From assembly GCA_963965975.1 (NCBI GenBank), contig OZ014413.1:10398601-10462600 (forward strand): DNA of 64,000 nucleotides, read 5' to 3'. A model generated the notes under the pieces. That model worked only from the letters and a program-made list of their open reading frames with translations. It searched no databases and was not told the DNA's origin. Source of the stretch: Xestospongia bergquistia (lineage: Eukaryota; Porifera; Demospongiae; Haplosclerida; Petrosiidae). The translations under genes were made by a program, and so were the position numbers. Every line of letters starts with the position of its first letter. The stretch's first letter is position 1. Below are positions 15,281 to 25,704 of this stretch, piece by piece.

Positions 15281-17313
15281 CATAATACAGACAATTACTA
15301 TTGTTTTTGTTGGTAGATTTCTCTTCATGCTGGTCCATTACGTTCTACAGAAACAAGAACCTTAAATTCGTCACAGATTTTAATAAATTCGTCAGGAGTT
15401 CAGTTCAAACCATTTGAGTCGTTTAGTTTTTACAGTACAGATGGTGAACCAGTGCTCTTACTCAATGAATCAATAGCCATTTTGTATAATGTGTCCACCT
15501 TGAACAGTCTTCGCACTCCAAGACTGTTTGCATCAAAGGTTATTATTATTTTTAAATTAAATTCACTAAATTGCTTAATTTAAATTTGTAGATTGTATCT
15601 ACTGGAAATTTGACTGTATCAGGTCATCAAATCAATGTATTGTCAGGTGGTGGGGGTATATGTGTAGAGGGTAAGAAGCAACTCAATATTGAAAGTAAAG
15701 AAAATATTAGATTCACTTTCAGAGATCTAAATAATGTGAGATATGTGCAATTTATAAATAGTTATGAAGATATCTAGTAACTAAATAATAATCCTTTTCT
15801 TTCTTAAAGGGTCATTTCATTGTTAAATCTGATAGTTTTCAAATCCCTAATCTTCCAATAAATTCTGGCAATCCCCATAGTATTGGGCATGAATTGTGCA
15901 TATGTGGAAATGGTAAAGTCTTTCAAGCACGTCAAGGTTGTGCTCAAGCGGCTGGGGAACATCTTTGTACATTATAAAACTATATTTTTAGTGACAAATA
16001 GACTTTCCATAATATAATTATAAACCAACACTATATTTTATTGTATTAGTAATGACAAATTAAATGTCACATAATTTAGTTAATGATTATGGGATATAAA
16101 AAGCACTGTTGTACATAACAATTAAGTGTTGAGATCAAAGGCTCTGCACTGAGTCAGAGCTAAGAGGGAAGCTGAATAAGTGAATGAGTCTGAAGACCAG
16201 AAAGGAAATCCTTCAATGACACTTTGTCCTGTGTTGTAACCATGGAAATCAAGTGGAGTGGAATAGCCAAAGTGCTTCTTCTTCAACATTTCATTATACT
16301 GGTCAGGAGGAATTATTCCACTCACTCCACAACACATATCTGAATCTTTCGAAGTAATATTGTAACTAGGAGGAATTAATGTTCCATTAGCATGTTCAAT
16401 TAAGTTCAATGGATAAAAAAATGGAAGATCCTACAAAGGAATATTAGGAAAATTAATTATAGACTCAATATATTATTTTTAAAATGGTTGTATTAACAAA
16501 TTGAAGGTCATTTAGGTTGTATATTAACATATGAAATACATTAAATATAAAATACATTGAAAAGTATCAATAACATATGCTGCTTTGATTACTAATTACT
16601 ATGGAGTTGAAAGTTTCATAAAGGAAATGTGTGGTATGAAGGTCAATCTTACATATTATTACATTTGTTATGACAGACCTTACACACAGAAGCTTAGCAT
16701 CCATAAAAACTCTTTGATCTAACTAATGGAGTGATAACAGAATCTTTAGAACTTTGAACAATATGAATGTTAATTAATATAAGAATGAAAACAATTTACT
16801 ATTTCTTAGTATCCTATAAATGCAATGTAAACAAACATTTATAAAATATATTTATATTTTTATTATTATTATTTAATGCTTTATCTGCTCTTTTTCAATG
16901 ATATACAATGATATATCAATATATATCATTATATATATATATTAGTATATATATATAATATATACTATTAATAAAATATATATATTAGTATTAGATGATA
17001 TATTAGTACTTAATGGAAGTAATGAACATAGCTTATATACTGGTATACAACAAATTTAACTAGAGGTACTTAATTTTCATTGACACTTTCAATACAATTT
17101 AATGCTCTAATAAAAATTTCATTTATTTCTTAATACAAACTTCAAAAGAGCATTTGAAACAAACTGACAACTATGGTACTGAACCCGATATTAAATTTCA
17201 CTTACAGATGGAGCATTCTTGACTGACCCAGAAAAGATGGCGTTCATATGTTGGTATCGATCACTAAGCACGTTCTCTGATAGCCAGTGACAACTCTTTA
17301 ATAATACATCTCT
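15277..17313. repeat. segmental duplication, copy 2
   Basis: This is the counterpart of 9647-11689. It carries the sarcoglycan 3' exons without the 5' exons, and runs seamlessly into the complete minus-strand unknown gene. Differences from copy 1 are scattered substitutions and small indels in poly-T and TA stretches. Confidence 0.93.
15317..15977 (+). pseudogene. orphan 3' exons of the sarcoglycan gene
   Basis: The exons encoding the extracellular domain, from SLHAGPLRSTETRTLN to the C-terminal EHLCTL and its stop, are repeated here with almost no change (one visible residue difference near GGGGI versus GGGDI). Minisatellite precedes them instead of the 5' exons, so there is no start codon, cytoplasmic segment or membrane helix. 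Splicing of the upstream gene into these exons would be possible in principle, but nothing in the sequence shows it. Confidence 0.85.
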
Positions 17314-19134
17314 TACATTAGCGGGCAAAGTGGGAAGAAGTTTGCCGTGTTGACTCCAGCTATAAAAGAGTGCATTGATAGCCATTGATGTAGAAGAAAT
17401 ACGATCATCTCCATGTTTAACTGGTTTACCTAAATATAGTATGAATCATAAACAAAAAAGCTAAAGCATTCCTTACCAAAAATATCAGTGTCCCCATCTC
17501 CTAGGAAGTCATCAAAATAAACGCTGTCTTCAACGTATGTTGCTCTGTTTAGAATATCTTTAGTCGCTGAATTTCTTAATGCTGTTGATAGACGATCTTT
17601 TGATACCTCTAAAACAGGATAGGGTAACTTGTCAAACGAGTCTAACAGGTTTAAAATACGAGATGTAAACCAGTAAAAATTGAAAAGAGATGGATAGTAG
17701 GTGAGAGCTAAATCAGGACGCGAGGAGAAATTGTGTGCTATCTGCCATGATAGAAGTGCAGTGGTACTATCATAAAGTGTCTGTATTTCTTCATCAAACC
17801 ATGTAGTATGGTCTTCCATATTTGATAATAGTGCAGCAGTCAAACCATATATTACATTAGCTGAAACAGTCAAATCAACATTGTTAATATTGAATGGCAT
17901 ACTGTAATGAACAGAATATTTAGCACGAGATTCGGATGAACTTTGAACCCAAGTAGGAACAAGAGATAGTTCTTTAGTACCATTTGCTGTGAAATCTAAT
18001 AAAAATTTTCTAGCATAAAAGTAAGTTCTTGGATCAATGGAGTTAGAGTCTTGATTTTTATTAAAAGGTTTATAAGCATATTTCTTTAATATTGCTATAG
18101 CAGCAGAAATGTTTGCATTATTTTTTGACCAGGTAAGGTAAGGTTGCTTGGATACAAACTGGTAGTTTTTCAAGAGAGATCCAAAACCAAGATTAACAAA
18201 TGTGTCATCAAAATCAGCTGGTATGACAAAAGCTTTTGTCATTTGAAGGCTAAATAAAAAATTTAAAACATCTTTATATTTAATTTGATAACTCACTATG
18301 TATCGAGAATTGGCTCAATTATATCCCATAGTTTTTCAAGTCCCAAATCTTTTAGAATCTTCTTTATATAGTCCTCCATTATTCTACCTTCTTTAGCATA
18401 TCCGTTCAAATTTACAGGACCACATGACCAGATACCAGTTGTACTGTTATACGTTTGTGTCCAAAATACAAGAATAGAGTCATTCTCCAAACGGTTCTTG
18501 TCATGGTAAGTTGCAATAGCTTCTACAGCACTTATGAGCTGTTCATCGGATGGGAGTGGTCCCTCACGAAACTTTGTGACCTCTAGTAAAATAGAACTGA
18601 TCCATAATGTTACAAATGCATTGTCATCAAAGAACTTGATAGCACGTCGAAGGATTTCATATTCGGGTGGACCGTGTATATTTAGATGAATGTATGAAGG
18701 ATATATCCCTTTTTGTTTGTATTCAGAAAATGGAGGATCGAACTTGGTAGTTTCTTTAATCTGTTTAAACAAGAAACATCTATGATTAGATATAGTCAGT
18801 TAAATATATATAATTATTATTAATTTGGCGTCGTCGACCCTTTCGCTAAGAGAGGCACGCCAGATTAGTTATATATAATTATTACAATATATATACAGTA
18901 TCTTTCAAGTCTTACTTGAGAATCCGTAACTTTCTTCTTTATTTCCTCAATAACATCTCCTTTTGTTACTGATAGTGAAAATATTAATGCGAAAACAAAC
19001 AAGAAGAAGAAGAAGGCGTTAATAACGGTAGTTCTGAACATTCTCTCTACAGTAATAGTGAGAGCATTTTCTGGGAAATCCTTTATAGTTGGACTGGTGG
19101 AGCTAGTTACACATTCAGGTATGGGCGTGGTCAC
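16122..19134 (-). CDS. membrane-anchored or secreted protein of unknown family with a DFDDT motif
   Basis: Five exons encode about 650 residues. The frame opens at 19134, but the ATG at 19041 (MFRTTVINAFFFFLFVFALI) puts the hydrophobic signal or anchor at the N-terminus and looks equally likely. Exon 2 (18772-18297) has WISSILLEVTKFREGPLP and ILVFWTQTYNSTTGIWSCGP. Exon 3 (to about 17478) begins with MTKAFVIPADFDDTFVNLGF. Exon 4 has SMAINALFYSWSQHGKLLP and SDRYQHMNAIFSGSVKNAPS. The last exon ends in CRAFDLNT. Several N-glycosylation sites suggest a lumenal or extracellular body. I do not recognise the family. The helix-rich make-up and a D-x-D-D-T motif recall alpha-toroid proteins such as class II terpene cyclases, but this is only suggestive. 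It is head-to-head with DCTN3. Confidence 0.8.
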
Positions 19135-19148
19135 TTGTTTATACCAAA

Positions 19149-19706
19149 ATGGCTGCTGACAAGGAAGTTATTGCTGAAGAATACATCTCCTCTCTACAAA
19201 ATAGAATAGCAATACTTGAACAGAGATTGATAGGAGACGAAAAAATCCGAGAAGGACAACCGCCATTACTTCACCTCCTCAAAACAATTGACAGAAAGCT
19301 GAAAGCACTAGCTGAACCTGAGATTGTCCGCACTGTATGGATTCAGGTACCAGAACTAGAAAAAGTTCTAGACCCTAACTACAGGAATACGTTTAAACTA
19401 AATGATTCATCAAAGCAAGAATTGCTGCTGTGTTATGCTGACCAGTTACAAAAGTATCAACAAGACATCGAAGATCTTCTGCTTCTAAAGGATTCATTGA
19501 ACTCATCATCATTCCAAGGTCTTGATGCTGAAGAGAAGACATTGTCCAAGATTGCATCAAGGCATATTCAACAGGAGGAAGAAGTAGCAGAACTGACAAG
19601 TCGTGTTCATAAGTTTATAGATTCATATACCAAGTTTCTTCTCCAACTGTCTGCCCAATGTGTTAAATGGGACGAGATTGTGACACAATTAGAAACAGCA
19701 AAGTAA
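19149..19706 (+). CDS. DCTN3: dynactin subunit 3 (p24)
   Basis: A single-exon gene of 185 codons, starting MAADKEVIAEEYISSLQNRI. The length (human about 186) and layout match dynactin p24. It has an N-terminal coiled coil, the VPELEKVLDPNY segment (human IEDLIKYLDPEY), RHIQQEEEVAELT and the C-terminal QCVKWDEIVTQLE (human QFVQWDELLCQLE). The protein is part of the dynactin shoulder, which links dynein to cargo. Its start codon is 14 bp from the upstream-most ATG of the divergent unknown gene (107 bp from the alternative ATG). The stop lies 136 bp from the NARS2 stop on the other strand. Confidence 0.93.
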   Translation: MAADKEVIAEEYISSLQNRIAILEQRLIGDEKIREGQPPLLHLLKTIDRKLKALAEPEIVRTVWIQVPELEKVLDPNYRNTFKLNDSSKQELLLCYADQLQKYQQDIEDLLLLKDSLNSSSFQGLDAEEKTLSKIASRHIQQEEEVAELTSRVHKFIDSYTKFLLQLSAQCVKWDEIVTQLETAK

Positions 19707-19842
19707 TTATGACAGGTTTTTAAAACTGACTATTCACAAACTTGTTGTAGAAATAAATTATTTCATTCTCATAACTTTTAATTTGAAAGATGTTATGATT
19801 TTCAATATTACTATTAACAATTACCATTAGTTGCTATGGTTA

Positions 19843-22800
19843 CTACATGGGACAAGATCCAAGATAACGAGGGTAAGGTATGACATCACGTATGTTCTCT
19901 AGGCCCAATATAACTTGGAGGAGTCGTTCAAACCCTAACCCAAACCCTCCGTGAGGTACAGTACCAAAACGTCTAAGATCTAAATACCTGCAAAGCATAT
20001 GAAAACAAAATATCTTTTTAATTTATTTACCATTGGTAACTGTTTATAATACCCAGCCTTTAGTGAAAGAAATAACAATAAATAAACTTTGCTATTAAAA
20101 TACAATGCAACCTTTTTAATCTCTCCTCTAAAACATTTTGTCTCTCTTCTCTGATTGTCCCACCTACCACCTCTCCAACATTTGGCATTAACAGGTCCAT
20201 TGCAAGTGCCTAATGTCAACTCAAACAATAAGTAACTATATCATCTTCTTTACTGTTTTGTCATCCTCATCTTTAGCTCTTGTATAAAATGGTTTGAGAT
20301 TTGATGGAAAATGAGTCACAAACACTGGAATGTTCTGGAAGTGGTCAACAAGATACTGTTCGTGCTCGCTGGCTAAATCATGACCAATCTATGTCCCGGC
20401 AAATGAAAGAGATTGTTATCTTTTGGAACTATCTTCGGTTATACCAGGGTGGCCGAGTGGTTAAGGCGTTGGACTTAAGTTCCAATGTGCGAATGCACAC
20501 ATGGGTTCGAACCCCATTCCTGGTATGGGAACCTGGTCCTTTTTTTTTTTCTTTTTATGCACTTATTTATTGCATGGATTTCTTTTTTATTTCTTCTCTA
20601 GATAATTTTACTTACTTGAGGTTCAAATTTAAAGAGATGTCTTCTATTAGCATTGATCAACATGTCAATTGCTTCTGTGTATGTAATTCTACATTTGAAA
20701 ATAAATTAACATATTAATAATCAATTATAATCAAACAATTATAATAAATAGAAACACTTACTTTTTATATGATTGATCCAAAAGACCATGAAGATAATCC
20801 TATTATTGTATATGTTGTTATTATTTATTGTTAAAGTATGGATTATTATTATGATATTATCATTAATGTATACATTGTTATTATATTATCATTAATGTAT
20901 ACATTGTTATTATGTTATTGTTAATTACATTGTTATTATATTATCATTAATGTGTACATATTATTATTATGGATTGGTTTGTAAGTATAAGAAACAACTA
21001 ATAATTTATAACTAATAGTTTTAGTACAATAATATCTATGTAAATATAACAATAAAACTATTGTTATCATATTAAGTTTTGTTTAGTAGAACAAGCGAGT
21101 ATTCAACAATTTCTATGGGACTATTCTTATAGACATAACTCTGACATAGCATGAATTTATTAATTATTAAATATTAAGTTAATAAACCGTAGACACTCGT
21201 GGAAAGTTTTCCAGTTTATCTAATTAATGTAATATAATGTCAGCCAGCAACAATAAACTGTTGCAAACTATATATAAACATTGTAATAAAGGTGTTCTAA
21301 AAACTGGTTCATAGCAAGTATTTTAATAGCATAAGGTTCCAGAACCTATATCAAATTCTAGACCCTATATTAACACACTACATTAATCAACAACTAGTAT
21401 AGTCTGATATACTAAACGTACCTTAGATCCATTATTTAGAAAGTTAACTTCATCAGAATTTCTCTGAAGTACTCTCTCAATAACAGTCTTACACAACTCC
21501 TCAGCAAACTAGAATAAGTAATGTGTATTTATGTTACTATGACAACCAGTACTAAAACCTTCATTAAGTAGTCTAAATTTTTCTCTGATGATTGATCCTG
21601 AGTTACCATCTCTGCCTCAGCCATGTAAAACTCAGAGAGATGACGACGGGTATGAGACTTCTCAGCTCGAAATGTAGGACCAAATGTATAAACTTTAGAC
21701 ATACCACTATAACAAGAAAGTCATATTCTATATAATTGTAGCTGCTAACCAGGCAACTGTTTCAGCATGAAGTTGTCCTGATACAGTGAGGTAAGCTGGT
21801 ATGTCAAAAAAATGTCCTCTATTTTGTACAGTAGTTGTATCAATGCTTGGCTTTAAACAAGAAAATAAAATATATTATTAAATACATATTAAATATTAAT
21901 TACATTATTATTCAATAAAATACATTAAATATATCAATATTTGACTTCATACATTATATATATTGTAACAAAATTAATTATGATGTCATTAAAACAACCA
22001 TTTCTACATGATTTCTACATGATTTTAACATGATTTTAACATGATTTTAACATGATTTTAACATGAATACATTATGTACTTACAAGTACTTGAAACATGT
22101 CACCAGCTCCTTCACAATCACAGGATGTAATGATAGGAGTGTGGAGATAAATGAAATCATTTTGCTAAACAAAAAATAAAATAAATACATAAATAGATAA
22201 ACAGAATGAAGATGGATGAATGGATGGACAGATGGACACACAAATTGACCGATAAGAAGTTAACAAATGAATTGACAGATTAATAGATAACAAGAGGAAC
22301 ATTGACAAAATATACTTGAAAGTAATCATGAAGTGCCATTGTAGCTGTGTTTCTAACTCTTAGAACAGAAGAAAATGCATTTGTTCGAGACCTCATATGA
22401 GGATATTGTCTTGTATAGTCTAGACTGTGTTTAGTGTGGGCTTTAAATGGATACAACTGTATATAAAGAGATGATGTTAGAATAATTATTGTATTATTTA
22501 CTTGAGGATCACAATCTCCAAGAACATTGATAGCTGATAATAATAATTCTACTGGTTGTTTAGGATGAGTACTAGGTACTAGTGTTCCTTCAAGTTGTAC
22601 TGACATCCCAACTGATGGGGGTTTATCTCTATATAAAAAATATGTACATGTAATAATGGGTGTGGTTATACTATAGTACATGCAATCATCTGAGTTTATT
22701 AATGTGATATTGTACAATAGTCTTATTCTCGTGTCTAGGGCACCTGGGAATGAGACTATACACCATTGCTAAATTACCACTAATGGTCTCATTCCTTTGT

Positions 22801-23114
22801 CAAAGGGGCCTGGGAATGAGACTATCATCTGTGAATGTACATACAAATTAATGGAGTTTGATGACAAGATAGCTTGTAGATTTTTTAAAGACGATCCATC
22901 ATTTATGTCCATAAAGAGGACTTCCTTTTGTCGACGAACTGATCTTATCCATCCCTACATCAATTAAATTAGAGGGTGTGGTTAAATTCTATTATGCTAT
23001 GAAACAAACTTGAGTTTTTATATTTTCATGAAGTGCTTTTTTTGATGTGAGTGCCTCTTTAATGGAGAACCAGCCAGCATTAGCTGATGAACAGGACCGA
23101 ATAAAACAGTTCAT
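19843..23114 (-). CDS. NARS2: mitochondrial asparaginyl-tRNA synthetase
   Basis: A minus-strand gene of about a dozen exons for a class II aminoacyl-tRNA synthetase. Exon 1 (ATG 23114, [20 protein letters not shown]) looks like a mitochondrial targeting segment. The OB-fold follows ([20 protein letters not shown] at about 22900-22955), then [20 protein letters not shown], the motif 2 region ([20 protein letters not shown], about 21660), [40 protein letters not shown], and motif 3 [20 protein letters not shown] near the C-terminus (19880-19960). It charges mitochondrial tRNA-Asn. The last residues, [11 protein letters not shown], parallel the human end. A tRNA-Leu gene lies antisense in one intron. 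It is head-to-head with the first Rab-like gene, 127 bp apart. Confidence 0.93.
20443..20525 (+). tRNA. tRNA-Leu(UAA), nuclear, intron-less
   Basis: An 83-nt type II tRNA. The acceptor stem ACCAGGG pairs with TCCTGGT (one G-U), discriminator A. The A box is GGTGGCCGAGTGG. The anticodon stem-loop is TTGGA CTTAAGT TCCAA, with anticodon TAA. The long variable arm is TGTGCGAATGCACA, and the T arm is ATGGG TTCGAAC CCCAT. No CCA is encoded, and a T-rich Pol III terminator begins at 20539. All arms pair well, so it should be functional. It lies inside an intron of NARS2 on the opposite strand, between the exons encoding FKFEPQ and [11 protein letters not shown]. Confidence 0.97.
20539..20551 (+). 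terminator. Pol III oligo-T terminator of tRNA-Leu
   Basis: A run of T residues, TTTTTTTTTTCTTTTT, starts 14 nt after the 3' end of the tRNA, as expected for RNA polymerase III termination. Confidence 0.85.
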
Positions 23115-23241
23115 GTTGCAATGGTGAAGGGTCTGGACAAGCTGAATTTTGTATTATTCTAGACCCCTTTAAAATACGTTGTCAGCTAAAGAGCATGTAA
23201 ACAACACTGACTGGCTAGTTTAGCAGTGTTTGAGGTCAAAA
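23115..23241. promoter_or_regulatory. shared divergent promoter, NARS2/Rab-like 1
   Basis: 127 bp separate the two start codons. A nearly identical copy of most of this stretch (GAAGGGTCTGGACAAGCTGA onward) precedes the second Rab-like gene at 25594-25704, without the NARS2 start. Rab-like 2 may therefore have kept one half of a bidirectional promoter. Confidence 0.6.
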
Positions 23242-25203
23242 ATGGCAGCTAGGCCTAGTTTTTTATGTAAAGAAGATGAGGAGCCTGCTATTTCATTTAG
23301 TAGTGTGAGCGGCGGAGATCAATGGATAGAACATGACCTCCATCAAGACCATCACACTCATCATGAGACTGAGGAGCGTACAAGTAAGACCAGTACAGCA
23401 GGTAGAGGATCATTCTCACGAGGTGATGGATTAAACAGCTTCACTTTTAAAGTCAGTTTGCTAAAGAGGGAGTAATCAATTGAACTATTCTATAGGTACT
23501 ATTTCTGGGAGATTCTTCTGTGGGTAAGACCTGCTTAACTAAATTCTATTTAAATCAAAAAGTTCAAGATACAACTCAAGCTACAATTGCATTTGATTGT
23601 CAGTCAAAGGATATTATTATTGATGGTGTGCCTAGTACAGTAAGTTGATATTTATGTATGTGTTTTAAGATTGTTATTACAGTATGTTTATATAGTGAAG
23701 TGATAAACATATATCTAATGGTATTATGTAGATTATTGTAGACTTGAATAATCATAAAAAACAAATAATAGCATCCCAGTATTCTAGCAATCCTCTAGTT
23801 ATTAACTGGTATAATTTTAATTACAATTGACATGGATATTCCATTAGGCATTATTTAGAATATGTAATTCAATACTCACTAAATACCAGTATTGTTCTTC
23901 CTGTTAGTTTGTGGTTAGTTTGTTACACAAGACCATTCTCTTTGCTGGACAATAATAGAATAGAAAAGTTCACATCATCACTTTAAGTAATTACACAATA
24001 ATCAATAAGAGGTAGCCATGCCTACAACCAATGATCTTGTCTCTTTGAGTATTTTAGCTATTGTGAATACTTTAAAACTAAGTAAAGATGCATAGGTTTA
24101 AATTTTAAATTTAAATTTAAGACCACCTTGTTTTATGTTAATGAAAACAAATCTTAAATATTGATACTTATTGAGAACACATCAGTACTAAGTGTGACTC
24201 TCATGTCCAATAGTGTCTGCTTATAGAGGAGTATTACCATAGTTACTGTTATGACAGCCAAAGTGTGACTGTTTAATGTTTACTTATAAAATCAAGGAAA
24301 ATTCCAAATTATATTAAGATTGAATGTATTCATGTAATCTATTAAATATAATGATTAATTCCTTTGACCCTAGGTAGACATTCTTTTTACATATGGTCAT
24401 TATAATTATTACAATGAGTAAACATTAAACAGTCACACTTTGGCTGTCATAACAGTAACTATGGTAATACTATTGGATATAAGAGTCACATTTAGTACTG
24501 ATGTGTTCTATTGTTCTGTGAATTTTATTATTTTATTATTATTTATTTTATTTAATTAATTTATTTTATATTTTTTTATTTTAATTTTTTGTTTCTTTTT
24601 CTTTCTAAGTTACAAATTTGGGACACTGCTGGTAGGGAACAGTTTCGTAAAGGATTAATAACTCAATATTATAGAAATGTTGATGGTGCTGTTTTTGTTT
24701 ACGATATTACACGTCGTGAAACATTTGTTAGTATTGATGAATGGCTTAAGGAGATGAAAACATACAGTCGTTACAGTGAACGGATAAAAATGGTCCTCAT
24801 TGGTAATCAGAATGACCAAAGCGATAAGAGAGATGTCACCACTGATGAAGGACGATTGTATGCTAATGAGCATGGAATGATTTTCATTGAAATTTCAGCA
24901 AAACATCAAGAAAGTCTCAGTAAACTAGACAGTGTGATTCTTCGACTTTCTGAACAAATGTTAGCTGCCAGAGAAGAAAATTCATTAACACGTTCAATGC
25001 ATGAAGTTATTAGATTAAATGATGTTACTGTTGAAGATGGTTGGATTTTTGTTAACGAAATACCTAAAGGTCCGTTTCCAGATTATGTCAATAACCCTAG
25101 ACAACGGCGGTTTCCAAGGAAACAAGAACTCACTGAAAGTATTCGTAATGTTTTTAAGAAACGATCTACTTCTCTACGATCTAGACGTGATAACAATTGT
25201 TAG
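23242..25203 (+). CDS. divergent Rab-like small GTPase, copy 1
   Basis: Three exons: 23242-23451 (about 70-residue Ser/His-rich N-terminal extension), 23496-23639 (P-loop FLGDSSVGKTC, switch I region DTTQATIAFD) and 24610-25203. The start is the ATG at 23242. Exon 3 has WDTAGREQF, GNQND and EISAK. Two deviations stand out. The catalytic Gln of WDTAGQE is Arg, and the Lys of NKxD is Gln (NQND). The C-terminus is RRDNNC: a TAG replaces the CAG that in copy 2 gives CQC, so the usual double-cysteine prenylation motif is reduced to one terminal Cys. The product is probably a membrane-trafficking or signalling GTPase with reduced GTP hydrolysis, which is inference. Intron 2 contains a foldback insertion that copy 2 lacks. 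Confidence 0.88.
24170..24516. mobile_element. foldback (MITE-like) element in the intron of Rab-like 1
   Basis: Two long inverted arms face each other. The left arm (about 24175-24290) reads GAACACATCAGTACTAAG ... CCATAGTTACTGTTATGACA, and the right arm (about 24410-24514) is its reverse complement with some mismatches and indels, including TGTCATAACAGTAACTATGG and TTTAGTACTGATGTGTTC. ATTG flanks both ends (or TATTG offset by a base), a weak target-site duplication. It sits in a stretch of about 650 bp absent from the same intron of Rab-like 2. No coding capacity is seen. The family is unknown. Confidence 0.7.
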
Positions 25204-25704
25204 TGTTAAATAATATTATATTTGTCATAATAATATAATAATTTTATATGTCTTCTTATTGTATGTTGATCCCACATAACTGGTTATTGAATAGTGAGTG
25301 ATGAAGGGTCTGGATATTTTGAATATTCATATTCTGGTTATTAAATTATCCATCAAATGTAGAACTCCAAACAAAAGCATTCAAAGTTGCAGGTTAAAAA
25401 TGGTTATTCATGAAACTTTGGACAACTGTTAGTCGTATCCAAATATTAACCTCTTCTTTTCAAGTTTCTATGGCATTCTGTCATGATACAAGAAGTTGCA
25501 TGTTGTGAATTGATTAGACATACCACTATAACAAGAAAATCATATATTATAATTGTAGCTACTAACCAGGCAATTGTTTCAGCATGAAGTTGTGAAGGGT
25601 CTGGACAAGCTGAATTTCGTATTATTCTAGACCCCTTTAAAAACGTAAAGAGCATGTAAACGTCACTGACTGACTGGCTAGCTTAGCAGTGTTTGAGGTC
25701 AAAA
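25204..25704. other. spacer between Rab-like copies, with a NARS2-derived fragment
   Basis: The left part (25260-25500) is the 3' flank, duplicated downstream of copy 2 at about 27060-27305. At 25519-25592 lies a fragment nearly identical to NARS2 positions 21698-21773, which spans an exon-intron-exon junction. From 25594 the sequence matches the NARS2/Rab-like 1 promoter (23127-23241). Confidence 0.8.
25519..25592 (-). pseudogene. NARS2 gene fragment (exon-intron-exon scrap)
   Basis: About 75 bases beginning ACATACCACTATAACAAGAA and ending in CAGCATGAAGTT match an internal part of NARS2 at about 21700-21773, including the short intron between two exons. It is therefore a DNA-level copy, not a retrocopy. 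It is fused directly to the NARS2 promoter sequence, which suggests a rearranged donor segment during the Rab-like duplication. Confidence 0.8.

Noticed and set aside
14801-15365. Frames across the hAT right end and the minisatellite on both strands
   Set aside because: Composite of transposon end, 27-bp repeat and the start of a duplicated exon. Not a gene.
20301-20717. A 138-codon plus-strand frame
   Set aside because: It runs antisense through two NARS2 exons and straight through the tRNA-Leu gene.
22720-22830. GGGAATGAGAC/GTCTCATTCC motifs in NARS2 intron 1, possibly a mobile element
   Set aside because: Short direct and inverted motifs only, with no defined ends or target duplication; not enough for a call.
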